DNA from: Prostheceraeus crozeri
Taxonomy: Eukaryota; Platyhelminthes; Polycladida; Euryleptidae
Assembly (NCBI GenBank): GCA_907163375.1
Contig: CAJQUW010015429.1
Coordinates: forward strand, 1-64,000
Length of the DNA: 64,000 nt
Reading direction: 5' to 3'
Shown here: piece by piece, positions 47,801 to 60,412 of the stretch
Layout: each line of letters opens with the position of its first letter
How positions within the stretch are numbered: position 1 is the stretch's first letter
The notes under the pieces: generated by a model
What the model was told of the DNA's origin: nothing
Database searches by the model: none
Seen by the model: only the letters and a program-made list of their open reading frames with translations
Program-made: the position numbers and the translations under genes

Positions 47801-50350
47801 GGAATCCGGGACTTCAACTCCAGGTTTTGAAGGGAATCGGTGACTTCGAATCTAGGATCTGATGGGAATCCGGGACTTCGACTACTAGTTTTGAAGGGAA
47901 TCCGGGACTTCGAATCTGGGATCTGATGGGAATACAGATCTCCGACTCCAAGTTTTGAAGGGAATCTGCGACTTCGAATCTAGGATCTGATGGGAATCTG
48001 GGACTTCGACTCAAAGTTTTGAAGGAAATCTTGGACTTCGAATCTAGGATCTGATGGGAATCCGGGACTTTGACTCCAAGTTTTGAAGGGAATTTTGGAC
48101 TTCGAATCTAGTAACTGATGGGAATACAGGACCACAACTCCAAATTTTTATGGGAATCCGGGACTTCGACTCCAAGTTTTGAAGGGAATCTGGGACTTCG
48201 ACTCTAGGATCTGATGGTAATCCGGGACCAACTCCAAGTTTTCAAGGGAAACTGGGACTTCGAATTTAGGATCTGATGGGAATACAGATCTCTGACTCCA
48301 AGTTTTGGTGGGAATCCGGCACTCCGTACGTAGGATCTGATGAGAATCTGGGACTTCGACTCCAAGTTTCGATGAGCATCCGGGACTTTGAATGAAGGAT
48401 CGGATTGGAATACAGAACTCCGACTCCAAGCATAGAAGGGAATCCAGGACTTCGACTCCAAGTTTTGAAGGGAATCCAGGACTTCGACTCCAAGTTTTGA
48501 AGGGAATATGTAATTTCGAATCTAGGATCTAATGAGAATGCGCGACTTCGACTCCAAGTTTTAGAGGGAATCTGGGACTTCGACTCTAGGATCTGATGGG
48601 AATCCGAGACTTCGACTCCAAGTTTTGAAGGGAATCCATGACTGCGTACCTAGAATCTGATGAGAATCCAGGACTTCGAATCTAGGATCTGATGGGATTC
48701 GGGGACTTCGTCTCCAAGTTTTGAAGTTAATTTGGGCCTGCGAATCTAGGATCTAATGAGAATCCGGGACTTCGACTCCAAGTTTTCAAGGGAATCCATG
48801 ACTGCGTACCTAGGATCTGGTGGGAATCCGGGACTTCGACTCCAAATTTTGAAGGGAATCTGGGACTTCGAATCTAGGATCTGATGGGAATCTGGGACTT
48901 CGAATCTAGGATCTGGTTGGAATCCGGGACTTCGAATCTAGGATCTGATGGGAATCCGGGACTTCGACTCCAAGTTTTGAAGGGAATCTGGGACTTCGAA
49001 TATAGGATTTGGTGGGAATACAGATCTCCGACTCCAAGTGTTGATGGGAATCCGTCACTTCGAACCTACGATCTGATGAGAATCCGGGACTTCGACTCCA
49101 AGTTTCGATGGGAATCCGGGACTTTGAATGAAGGATCGGATTGGAATCCGGGACTTCGACACCAAGTATAGAAGGGAATCCGGGACTTCGGCTCCAGGAT
49201 CTGATGGGATTCGGGACTCCGTCTCAAGGTTTTGGAATCCGGAACTTCGAATCTAGGATCTGATGGGAATACAGATCTCTGACTCCAAGTGTTGGTGGGA
49301 ATCCGGCACTTCAAATCTAGGATCTGAATGGAATCCGGGACTTCGAATCTAGGATCTGATGGGAATCCGGGACTTCGACTCGAAGTTTTGAAGGGAATCT
49401 GGGACTTCGAATTTAGGATCTGATGGGAATACAGATCTCTGACTCCAAGTGTTGGTGGGAATCCGGCACTCCTAACCTAGGATCTGATGAGAATCCGGGT
49501 CTTCGACTCCAAGTTTTGAAGGGAATTTGGACTTCGTCTGCAAGATCTGATGGGATTCGGGACTCCGTCTCCAGGTTTTGAAGGGAATATGCGACTTCGA
49601 ACCTAGGATCTGATGGGAATCCGGGACTTCGAAGCCAAGCGTTGGTGGGAATCCGACACTCCGAACCTAGGATCTGATGAGAATCCGGGACTTCGAATGC
49701 AAGTTTTGATGAGAATCCGGGACTTTGAATGAAGGATCGGATTGGAATACAGAACTCCGACTCGAAGTTTTGAAGGGAATTTGGACTTCGTCTCCAAGAT
49801 CTGATGGGATTCGGGACTCCGTCTCCAGGTTTTGAAAGGAATCCGGGACTTCGAATCTGGGATCTGATGGGAATACAGATCTGCGACTCCAAGTTTTGAA
49901 GGGAATATGCGACTTTGAATCTAGGATCTGATGGCAATCCATGACTTCGACTCCAAGTTTTAGAAGGAATCTGGGACTTCGAATCTAGGATCTGATGGGA
50001 TTCGGGGACTCCGACTCCAACTTTTCATGGGAATCCGGGAGTTCCACTCCAAGTTTTGATGGAAATACGGTACTTTGACTCTAGGATCTGATGGGAATCG
50101 TGGACCCACTCGAAGTTTTGAAGGGATTCTCGACTTCGAATCTAGGAACTGATGGGATTCGGGGACTCCGACTCCAAGTTTTCATGGGAATCCGGGAGTT
50201 CCACTCCAAGTTTTGATGGAAATACGGTACTTTGACTCTAGGATCTGATGGGAATCGTGGACCCACTCGAAGTTTTGAAGGGAATTCTCGACTTCGAATC
50301 TAGGAACTGATGGGAATACAAGACTACAACTCCGAGTTTTCATTATAATC
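44880..50350. repeat. Satellite segmental duplication, second copy (~5.9 kb)
   Basis: Second copy of the block starting near 38950. It has lost or gained a few monomers, for example an extra CCACAACTCC-type segment near 46590. A further partial copy of its right part begins ~1.75 kb on (51285-52013). Confidence 0.8.
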
Positions 50351-52339
50351 CAGGACTTCGAATCTAGGATCTGATGGGATTCGGGGACTTCGTGTCCAAG
50401 TTTTGAAGTTAATGTGGGACTGCGAATCTAGGATCTAATGAGAATCCGGGACTTCGACTCCAAGTTTTCAAGGGAATCCATGACTGCGTACCTAGGATCT
50501 GGTGGGAATCCGGGACTTCGACTCCAAGTTTTGAAGGGAATCTGGGACTTCGAATCTAGGATCTGATGGGAATCCGGGACTTCGAATCTAGGATCTGGTG
50601 GGAATCCGGGACTTCGAATCTAGGATCTGATGGGAATCCGGGACTTCGACTCCAAGTTTTGAAGGGAATCTGGGACTTCGAATATAGGATTTGGTGGGAA
50701 TACAGATCTCCGACTCCAAGTGTTGATGGGAATCCGTCACTTTGAACCTACGATCTGATGAGAATCCGGGACTTCGACTCCAAGTTTCGATGTGAATCCG
50801 GGACTTTGAATGAAGGATCGGATTGGAATCCGGGACTTCGACACCAAGTATAGAAGGGAATCCGGGACTTCGGCTCCAGGATCTGATGGGATTCGGGACT
50901 CCGTCTCAAGGTTTTGGAATCCGGAACTTCGAATCTAGGATCTGATGGGAATACAGATCTCTGACTCCAAGTGTTGGTGGGAATCCGGCACTTCGAATCT
51001 AGGATCTGAATGGAATCCGGGACTTCGAATCTAGGATCTGATGGGAATCCGGGACTTCGACTCGAAGTTTTGAAGGGAATCTGGGACTTCGAATTTAGGA
51101 TCTGATGGGAATACAGATCTCTGACTCCAAGTGTTGGTGGGAATCCGGCACTCCTAACCTAGGATCTGATGAGAATCCGGGTCTTCGACTCCAAGTTTTG
51201 AAGGGAATTTGGACTTCGTCTGCAAGATCTGATGGGATTCGGGACTCCGTCTCCAGGTTTTGAAGGGAATATGCGACTTCGAACCTAGGATCTGATGGGA
51301 ATCCGGGACTTCAACTCCAGGTTTTGAAGGGAATCGGGGACTTCGAATCTAGGATCTGATGGGAATCCGGGACTTCGAAGCCAAGCGTTGGTGGGAATCC
51401 GACACTCCGAACCTAGGATCTGATGAGAATCCGGGACTTCGAATGCAAGTTTTGATGAGAATCCGGGACTTTGAATGAAGGATCGGATTGGAATACAAAA
51501 CTCCAACTCGAAGTTTTGAAGGGAATTTGGACTTCGTCTCCAAGATCTGATGGGATTCGGGACTCCGACTCCAGGTTTTGAAAGGAATCCGGGACTTTGA
51601 ATCTGGGATCTGATGGGAATACAGATCTGCGACTCCAAGTTTTGAAGGGAATATGCGACTTTGAATCTAGGATCTGATGGCAATCCATGACTTCGACTCC
51701 AAGTTTTAGAAGGAATCTGGGACTTCGAATCTAGGATCTGATGGGATTCGGGGACTCCGACTCCAAGTTTTCATGGGAATCCGGGAGTTCCACTCCAAGT
51801 TTTGATGGAAATACGGTACTTTGACTCTAGGATCTGATGGGAATCGTGGACCCACTCGAAGTTTTGAAGGGAATTCTCGACTTCGAATCTAGGAACTGAT
51901 GGGATTCGGGGACTCCGACTCCAAGTTTTCATGGGAATCCGGGAGTTCCAATCCAAGTTTTGATGGAAATACGGTACTTTGACTCTAGGATCTGATGGGA
52001 ATCGTGGACCCACTCGAAGTTTTGAAGGGAATTCTCGACTTCGAATCTAGGAACTGATGGGAATACAAGACTACAACTCCGAGTTTTCATTGTAATCCAG
52101 GACTTCGAATCTAGGATCTGATGGGAATACAGGACTACAACTCCATTTTTTGATGGGAATCCGGGACTTCGAATCTAGGATCTGATGGGAATCCGGGACC
52201 CACTCCAAGTTTTTAAGGGAATCCGGGACTTCGAATCTAGGATCTGATGGGAATCTGGGACTTCGACTCAAAGTTTTGAAGGGAATCAAGGACTTCGAAT
52301 CTAGGATCTGATGGGAATTTTTGAATAGTTTCTACACTG

Positions 52340-54243
52340 TCATAATGAATCGTGGTTTCTAGAGGATTCAGTTGAATGGGATTCTATGGGATTCCCTACA
52401 ATCCCCAACAAACCCAAATGATCCGATTTGCATCGTGAATGGCATCATGGATTCTAGAGGATTCAGTTGAATGGGATTCTAAGGGATTCCATACAATCCC
52501 CAACAAACCCATATGATCCGATTTGTATGGTGAATGGCATCATGGATTCTAGAGGATTCAGTTGAATGGGATTCTAAGGGATTCAATACAATCCCCAACA
52601 AACCCATATGATCCGATTTGCATGGTGAATGGCATCATGGATTCTAGAGGAATCAGTTGAATGGGATTCTAAGGGATTCCATACAATCCCCAACAAACCC
52701 AAATGATCCGATTTGCATCGTGAATGGCATCATGGATTCTAGAGGATTCAGTTGAATTGGATTCTAAGGGATTCCATACAATCCCCAACAAACCCATATG
52801 ATCCGATTTGCATGGTGAATGGCATCATGGATTCTAGAGGATTCAGTTGAATGGGATTCTAAGGGATTCCATACAATCGCCAACAAACCCAAATGATCCG
52901 ATTTGCTTCATGAATGGCATCATGGATTCTAGAGGATTCAGTTGAATGGGATTCTAAGGGATTCCATACAATCCCCAACAAACCCAAATGATCCGATTTG
53001 CATCGTGAATGGCATCATGGATTCTAGAGGATTCAGTTGAATGGGATTCTAAGGGACTCCATACAATCCCCAACAAACCCAAATGATCCGATTTGCATCG
53101 TGAATGGCATCATGGATTCTAGAGGATTCAGTTGAATGGGATTCTAAGGGATTCCATACAATCCCCAACAAACCCATATGATCCGATTTGCTTCATGAAT
53201 GGCATCATGGATTCTAGAGGATTCAGTTGAATGGGATTCTAAGGGATTCCATACAATCCCCAACAAACCCAAATGATCCGATTTGCATCGTGAATGGCAT
53301 CATGGATTCTAGAGGATTCAGTTGAATTGGATTCTAAGGGATTCCATACAATCCCCAACAAACCCATATGATCTGATTTGCATCGTGAATGGCATCATGG
53401 ATTCTAGAGGATTCAGTTGAATGGGATTTTAAGGGATTCCATACAATCCCCAACAAACCCATATGATCCGATTTGCTTCATGAATGGCATCATGGATTCT
53501 AGAGGATTCAGTTGAATGGGACTCTAAGGGATTCCACATAATACCCAACAAACCCAAATGATCCGATTTGCATCGTGAATGGCATCATGGATTCTAGAGG
53601 ATTCAGTTGAATGGGATTCTAAGGGACTCCATACAATCCCCAACAAACCCAAATGATCCGATTTGCATCGTGAATGGCATCATGGATTCTAGAGGATTCA
53701 GTTGAATGGGATTCTAAGGGATTCCATGCAATCCCCAACAAACCCAAATGATCCGATTTGCTTCATGAATGGCATCATGGATTCTAGAGGATTCAGTTGA
53801 ATGGGATTCTAAGGGATTCCATACAATCCCCAACAAACCCATATGATCCGATTTGCTTCATGAATGGCATCATGGATTCTAGAGGATTCAGTTGAATGGG
53901 ATTCTAAGGGATTTCATACAATCCCCAACAAACCCATATGATCCGATTTGCATGGTGAATGGCATCATGGATTCTAGAGGATTCAGTTGAATGGGATTCT
54001 AAGGGATTCCATACAATCCCCAACAAACCCATATGATCCGATTTGCTTCATGAATGGCATCATGGATTCTAGAGGATTCAGTTGAATGGGATTCTAAGGG
54101 ATTTCATACAATCCCCAACAAACCCATATGATCCGATTTGCATGGTGAATGGCATCATGGATTCTAGAGGATTCAGTTGAATGGGATTCTAGGGGATTCC
54201 ACATAATCACCAGCAAACCCATATGATCCGATTTGCATGGTGA
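52340..54243. repeat. 95 bp satellite, about 20 copies
   Basis: Monomer of the type GATTCTAGAGGATTCAGTTG ... CATACAATCCCCAACAAACC ... ATGATCCGATTTGC, with spacing of exactly 95 bases where measured (52451, 52546, 52641). The variable tail has three common forms (CATGGTGAATGG, CATCGTGAATGG, CTTCATGAATGG), which alternate irregularly. It follows the first satellite after only ~25 bases. Confidence 0.97.
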
Positions 54244-54435
54244 ATGCGATCATATGGGATCCGAGGATCTGCCGAGGATCCGAGGATGAAGCCGTTGATC
54301 TGGACGAGGAGGACGCACACAACGAATGGAGAGTCCGAACCGGCGACTCCACATGAATTGGATGAAAACCAGAAGAAGAAGAAGAATATTCAGGCTGATG
54401 AACAGTTGCCACATTTTCTCTTCACGATAACTAAT
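54244..54435. other. Junction segment with a short open frame
   Basis: Not satellite and not the relic that follows. A plus-strand frame from 54244 holds a Lys-rich run (about 54370-54390) encoded by AAG repeats. I recognise no family and do not call it a gene. Confidence 0.4.
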
Positions 54436-55750
54436 ATAAGACTGTCGATATCTGCATAAAACATGCGCGTCTACGGGCAAAAATCGACATAAAATGGCAT
54501 CGTACCACTTTTGAACAAGAAAACCATTTCATTTATGAATTACGATCTCGACTGGACAATTTTCCATATTCCCTTTCAATTTGATTGAATTGCATTCAGA
54601 TGAGAAACAATATTTAATTGTTCATATTGTCTAAGATCATATTCACTTATCATAATAAAATCAGTCATGCAAATGCTGACAGTTTGAACATTTTCTTCAG
54701 CACTTGATTTCTCTACATTTTCCTAATTGTGGAATATTTCTAAACTACACAAATTCAAACCTTTAAATGCTGTTGATATGAAAGCCTGAAGCTCACTGTA
54801 AGCAGCATTTGAAAAGAAATTGACAAAAATACGTTAATTTTAGCTCTAAATATCCAGCTACACTGCAAAACAAACCTTGATCAATAATGTGCCCAGTGCA
54901 TATTCGTCACGTCGGCCACATTGGCCCACATACAAATATTCGAGGATTCAAGAAATGCAAAGGATTTATGGAAATTGTTCAAAAGATGTCAAATTTAGAC
55001 TGGCGCCAATGTAGAGTAGTCATAGGCCTACATTAGTAATCACTATGACATAAATCATCATGTGATAGTGGCAATCATTTGGCAAATAAATAGATTTTGC
55101 ATCAACAGTGTATGATTAACACCAGTATAGCCTGTGTCAAAATAGCTTCATCCGAATTATTCAGCAAAGTAATCAATGCCTTGACTTGTATTTCATTTAT
55201 CCGTGCAATTTTTCAATAGCCACAAGTTTTTTCTGGAACGACTCTGTGAATACAGAAAACTCATGAACGGAAAATGGTAACCAACACATTGTTCAAAACT
55301 TATGAACGTTTTTATTCTTAAAATCGTCAATTGACGGTTTCAGCGCTTCTACGAGTAAGTGCTAGTGTTAAGATCGGTGTATCGACTCTTCACATATCAG
55401 GGAAAAGCCATTTCTTACAAAATCATCTGTAAGTGTTGTAATTGATTTTGAAAGTCATATGCTAGAGCGGGATTGCAAACAGATTGTTCAAAAATCTGTG
55501 AACAAAGCAGAATTTTATTGAACTTATAGAATATTGCCAATATTCAAAGCGAAATTGATCAGATCACTTTCCAGACATTGTTGATTTAAGGAATTAGATT
55601 CACTCAATGTATTGAAATGCAACTTGCTTCGTGTAACTTGCTTTAATGGGAAAGTGAAAATATGTTGTCATGAACACAGTACGTGTAGCTGCTTACAGAG
55701 AAATGACCTATATTCGATGCTAGAACACGTAAGCACTTGATATGAGTTCA
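54436..55750 (-). repeat. Inverted, permuted relic of the 3.5 kb unit spacer
   Basis: The reverse complement of 54436-54850 matches unit 1 at about 1037-1440 at roughly 80 % identity. The reverse complement of 55200-55750 matches unit 1 at about 1475-1975. Between them are ~340 bases without a match. On the minus strand the order is therefore 1475-1975 and then 1037-1440, the reverse of one unit but as expected across a unit junction. The match starts right beside the piggyBac end found in the array, which is absent here. Confidence 0.8.
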
Positions 55751-56205
55751 CCTAGAAGTGACGTAAGCACCGTTTTACAGTTGAACAATGGTTTGAACAA
55801 TTTTCTAACACGATTTGTCTTGCAACCAAATTGATAACCGTTTCATTAAAACGTGCTACCTTAGTTTTAACTACCACCAACTGAAAACGGTGTTTAAGAC
55901 TAGTAGTGAGTAAATGTGGCATCTGATAGAACATTTCCTTTTCCTGCTAATTAACATCATTCCTGAATGAAAGCGACTGACGCAAAACGCTATGCTAGGC
56001 AAACATTATAACAAGATTATGATTAACTGATTTAAAGAACAATCAACTACATATTAAGTTGAAATTAATCTATTTGGATAGATTGGAATATGCGTGCGAT
56101 TTAATCATTTAGATGGATGAGATTCAACGATTATTTCGAAAGAAAAATATATTTAGATATGATTACATTCACACTTAATGTCAAACAAATCAATATTTTC
56201 TTTAT
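55751..56205. other. Non-coding AT-rich stretch
   Basis: Nothing recognised on either strand. Confidence 0.45.
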
Positions 56206-57165
56206 CTTTCATTCGAGAAATGAGTATTCCCAATATGATTTCTGATTGCATTTCCTGCAACCATAGCATCATTATTAATCACCAGTAAGTCGTCATTAAC
56301 GTTTTCTTCTCCATCCAAGGAAGCCGAGATATCGACATCCCCTCCTGTGAGATCAATGGTAATGTTATGGAGCAGGAAACATGCGGCAATAGCACAACAG
56401 CATCCATGTGGATTTAAGCGTATTTCATAGTGCAGCAGAGCACAGCACATAGCACAGCTTCATCACTCAAAGGCCTTGCTCTGTTCTAACCGTACAAAGT
56501 TGGTGATCAAAGTGATACTTTTGCTGTGGTCTTGAATTGAGATCTTAAACGGAGTAGTGAAGCAGACTGCTTTTGCGCAACCTCCATCTCCGATTACCAT
56601 TCCATCATTACGTAAAATCCTGTCCAATTTTACTTTCTGTGAAGATTCGAGTGTCACGTGCAGGACCTGGCCATTTGATAACACCATTTGTGTCTGTGGT
56701 ACACATGCCCTCAATATTTATGGAGTGCTCATTCTTGCGATTCACATCGGCAAATTAATTTTTATGAGGAGCCTAGATCCTAACATAAGGGCATTTTATT
56801 AATCCAACAATAACTAGAAATACACATTGAAGTCGCAATAAGCCTTTTTTCGCTATTTGAATTTCTTCTGAAGTCGCTGGGAAACGTATAATTTCATTGA
56901 CTTGACTTGAGAACACGTGTGACAGCCGTGACACACCTGCTCACATTTGCTTTACTGACTTTGAAAGATGAAGCACAACCTCTTGATGTCGAAGACTTTC
57001 ACCAATGTCATGAGTCTATCCAAGTAAATAAGGCCATCTTCATCAATTCGACAGCGATCATAGAATTCATTATCTAAACACACATCAAATGGATCATTTC
57101 GATCCCGAAATATACAGTCTTGACACACAGCTACACTTCCATACAAAATCTGAAATCTGTAATAC
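56206..57165 (-). pseudogene. HARBI1-like (Harbinger) nuclease, broken
   Basis: Minus strand, from the N-terminal side: DCIFRDRNDPFDVCLDNEFY and RIDEDGLIYL (56990-57130), like the 'FRDR.DPL......RFR....I..L' start of HARBI1. Then WPGPARDTRIF (near 56640-56680), the 'WPG..HDSRI' block of the DDE_Tnp_4 domain. Then GDGGCAK (near 56590), the 'GD.GYP' block, and CCCAIAACFLLHNITIDL (56345-56400), the C-terminal 'A..LHNI' helix. The blocks lie in different frames and the ~110 residues between the first and second blocks do not fit in the space, so it is frameshifted and internally deleted. An acceptor-like TTTCAG precedes the first block, suggesting the source was spliced. Confidence 0.8.
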
Positions 57166-57182
57166 GATGATGAAATGTTCAC

Positions 57183-58805
57183 TGCCCAAGTCTGCTAAAA
57201 TGATTACAGACGGTGAGATATTTACATTATCAGGAAATTAAAACCGTCTTATACCTCCCTCTGAGAAGGTATAAATGTCGAGTGTTAAACTGCTGCAGAA
57301 ACGTTCGGGATGATATCACCCAACTGACACAAATTTGGAATGCAGTAATTTCATCATGTAACAACTTAATGTATGCAGAGCAACATTTCTTGAACTTACA
57401 AGTGCAAAAAGACAAAATAAGACTAAGTATCGAATAAAGCGTGCTGTTCGAGGTTTGAAATCAATTGATTTTGCAGCAGGCACATTTTTTTCAAGCCTTT
57501 CGACAATAGGATACAGTCGATTAACATCTGTAAAAAATGGATTTGTGTGATCACATCTGGCTGCGATAGTAGAGCAACAACAAATAGCCTATCAAATTAT
57601 TTTCAATCATAGTAATTTCATACTATTTTCAAACAGCTCATGTTTTACAATATTGGCCTAGTCTGTTTTCGTAATGGGTCTGAAACTTTTTCAGCGTGAA
57701 GCTTAGAAAAATGAAAGTGGGTTGTACTACATAAAATACCGGTATGCAAAATGTTTACAATGTTGCCGTAGTAATTTTGCTTGCAATTGCATACAGCTTA
57801 GACTAGGAAAAGTATGTTCACAAATATCATTAAATATTTACATGTTTTTCAAGGATATCATACAATAGTGTCCTCATTTGAAGTGTTGATTTTAATATGT
57901 TTATATTTCGATTTCTAAGCGTCCAATCTTTACCAATAATTGCACGTATGCTCTGAAAAGTAATGCACACTGTAGCACTGTCACTGCTACATAGATTTTG
58001 CACTGATATAAATTTCTAAAAAATATTTAACAAAGTAATGCATGGCTTGCTGTAGCATTCACTTTGCGATTATTGCACTCGAAATGCGGGCATACATTGT
58101 CTTATACATTATATAATATATTATAAATAATATGTCGTATATATAAATTCCGTTCATAACACAGTTGAGCGAAATTGTTGTCAAACTGTATATAAGTTGA
58201 TAATTACTCATTTAGCTAATTCTATCGACATTTCAAATCAAAGCTATTTAATGCTTCTCTTGCTTCTGTGGAGTTCAGATTGAAATCAAAAGCCATTGAG
58301 AAATGATCGTAAGATCTTGCGCATATCTATTTTATTCTTGTGCTTTTTTATGCATAGCATTTTGAAAAAGACATCTAAAAAGTTATCAAAATGATAAGAT
58401 TAGTTCAAATGGTTAAGGAAATAGAAATATGTTGTCATCTTTCCCACAGAATATTTTTCATTGAGCATGACAACTAAAATTCTGACTTTCCGAAATATGC
58501 TGATTGCCTGATTTGAAAATTACATATGCGTGAGTCACGCATAATCAATAACAGGTCATCGCATTGATTTAGAACTGGTTACTGCACTAGAGGGAAAGGA
58601 AAACTCAGAAACAGCATACCAAAGGAGATTAACCATATTTTACAACGATATTCTGTCGAAATACTTCACTGTCACTGAAATCCAATAGCATGCAATTTTT
58701 TTTGAAACAAGAATGATTATTTATAATTGAATAAGTTGTAATCGTACTGCATTTTGAAATTACAACCTGAATCTTGTAAGCCTGGAAATTATCTATCTAC
58801 ATGTA
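57183..58805. other. Gene-poor AT-rich stretch
   Basis: No domain recognised. An AT-rich near-palindrome lies at about 58095-58150. Overlapping short frames at 57213-57437 on both strands have no family features. Confidence 0.45.
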
Positions 58806-59199
58806 CAGGGTGAGCGGAAAGTCTCTCCCTGATTTCGAAAGCCTGTAGTTTCAAAGCAAATATATTTTTAAGTCTAATTTTTCGTCTCATAATTAAGAAT
58901 GTACCGAAGTTTTATGTCAAAAAAAAGCATTTTGATCTACTACAATATATTCAAACGCTCAAGGGTTAGATATGCTTTCGTACAAAATTGAGCTAATGAA
59001 GTGCGAAAATATAAATGAATGACCTAAAAACTTGCAAACACTGTCTAAGTTTGTGCTGACGTGAATGTCCTTTTGGATTCTATTTCTTGGAAGCAACCAG
59101 ATGTTGTAAGCTTTTGATGATTCTAATGTGTCAATGCGATAGGGAACATAGCTGACCGGCTTCAAAGCGACCAGATTGAAATGCATGTGAATGCATCTA

Positions 59200-60197
59200 C
59201 ACTGTAAACCGCTGGATACGATAATTACATACAAACATATACCAAAATTACATACAATTTGAAACTAACATCTGATACGAGATTCTCGTATGTTTACAGA
59301 GATCTGGTATGTTTTTCATACCAAATCTCATTTACCTTCGTATGTGATTGGTATGTAGCGATACGAATTATTCTATCTGTGATTGGATGTTTTACACTGA
59401 AATACGAATTGTTGGTATGTTTAATATACGAGACCCGATGCAAATTCATCCTTATTCATATGCATCTGGTATCCATTTGGTATGTGCAGCTTTAAGTTGC
59501 ATAGCAAAAAATTGTATGTATTACATACTACTGTCAAATAACTTTTTTCAGTAATACCGCGAATATTTTTTGTTTGATAGAGAGATATTTAACTAGATTA
59601 GATTTATTGTGAATTATGCCCGCACGATTGTCGTTGTTGCTACTTGTCTAGCATCATTAACAGGACGTTTAGTTAGCTCTACTTTATGAGCCAAGTTGAT
59701 TAACGTCAATTCATTCAAACGATATCTTTCGTGCAATCATGTTGACTTATATATCTCAAACATAACTATTTTTGCAATTAATGAATTATAATGTGTTTCT
59801 ATTTCGGATTGATAATATGCCTTATTTCAAAATTACATGATGCACAATTGTTGATGGTTGAATACTTATTGACTATTCATGAACTACCTCAGACTTACGT
59901 GTATTAAAATCGAATTCAGTATTAAAAGTATCACTCTTGAATGTCATTATCTAACTACTTACAGAACAGTAGTAACATTAGTGTGATCTTTATTGACAAA
60001 AGTCCTTAAATCAACATACTTTGGACATGATTTATTCTTTCTTCTAACATTGTGCTGGTATGGCTTTAGTATGTAAAGCATACCACATTTGAAAAAACAT
60101 ACGAAAAGCACACAAATATATAAAAATACAGAAATATACCAAAAAATATTTTGGTATGCATCCTTCGTATGTGATTGGTATTGAGCTATTTACAGTG
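59200..60197. mobile_element. Nested TIR element, ~1.0 kb
   Basis: Ends CACTGTAAAC (59200) and its inverted partner TTTACAGTG (to 60197). The phrase CCTTCGTATGTGATTGGTAT occurs inside near both ends (59335 and about 60165). The DNA is rich in GTATG/CATAC words. No transposase seen; two short frames at 59259-59554 overlap and look accidental. Superfamily unknown. Confidence 0.6.
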
Positions 60198-60412
60198 CAA
60201 CGACACCAATGTCGTCCAGATATCTATGCTTTTAAATGTTTCTGTGGTATGTGTAAAACCATTGTGATCAAATATCTATTGTCAAAATAAATCGAATAGT
60301 TGGATTCATATTGTCTGCTTTTGATTAATACGATTCACTCAGATGTGTGTTAGTGCTGAAAAACATGATATGAAATCAAGAGAACAGAAATTTATTTTCA
60401 TTTCACTTCGCG

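Larger units (their letters stand above)
36065..52316. repeat. 16 kb satellite: 64 bp dimer of two ~32 bp halves
   Basis: Half A is of the type GGGAATCCGGGACTTCGACT plus CCAAGTTTTGAA; half B is of the type GGGAATCTGGGACTTCGAAT plus CTAGGATCTGAT. They share about 21 bases. Alternation A-B dominates, with runs such as A-A, many variant halves and occasional indels. Because 32 is not a multiple of three, translation on the minus strand gives a 32-residue periodic peptide (SDPRFEVPDS...) until the TAG in half B comes into frame. These short frames are by-products, not genes. Confidence 0.97.

Noticed and set aside
36248-52289. Dozens of 60-174 codon frames within the satellite
   Set aside because: The 32 bp period makes a 32-residue periodic translation that ends whenever the TAG of half B is in frame. 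Lengths depend only on which monomers have lost it.
36065-54243. CRISPR-like look of regular repeats
   Set aside because: There are no unique spacers between constant repeats; these are head-to-tail satellites in a eukaryotic genome, and no cas genes are present.
54244-54459. 71-codon frame with a Lys-rich run after the 95 bp satellite
   Set aside because: It runs into the relic of the 3.5 kb unit and has no recognised domain; kept only as a junction note.
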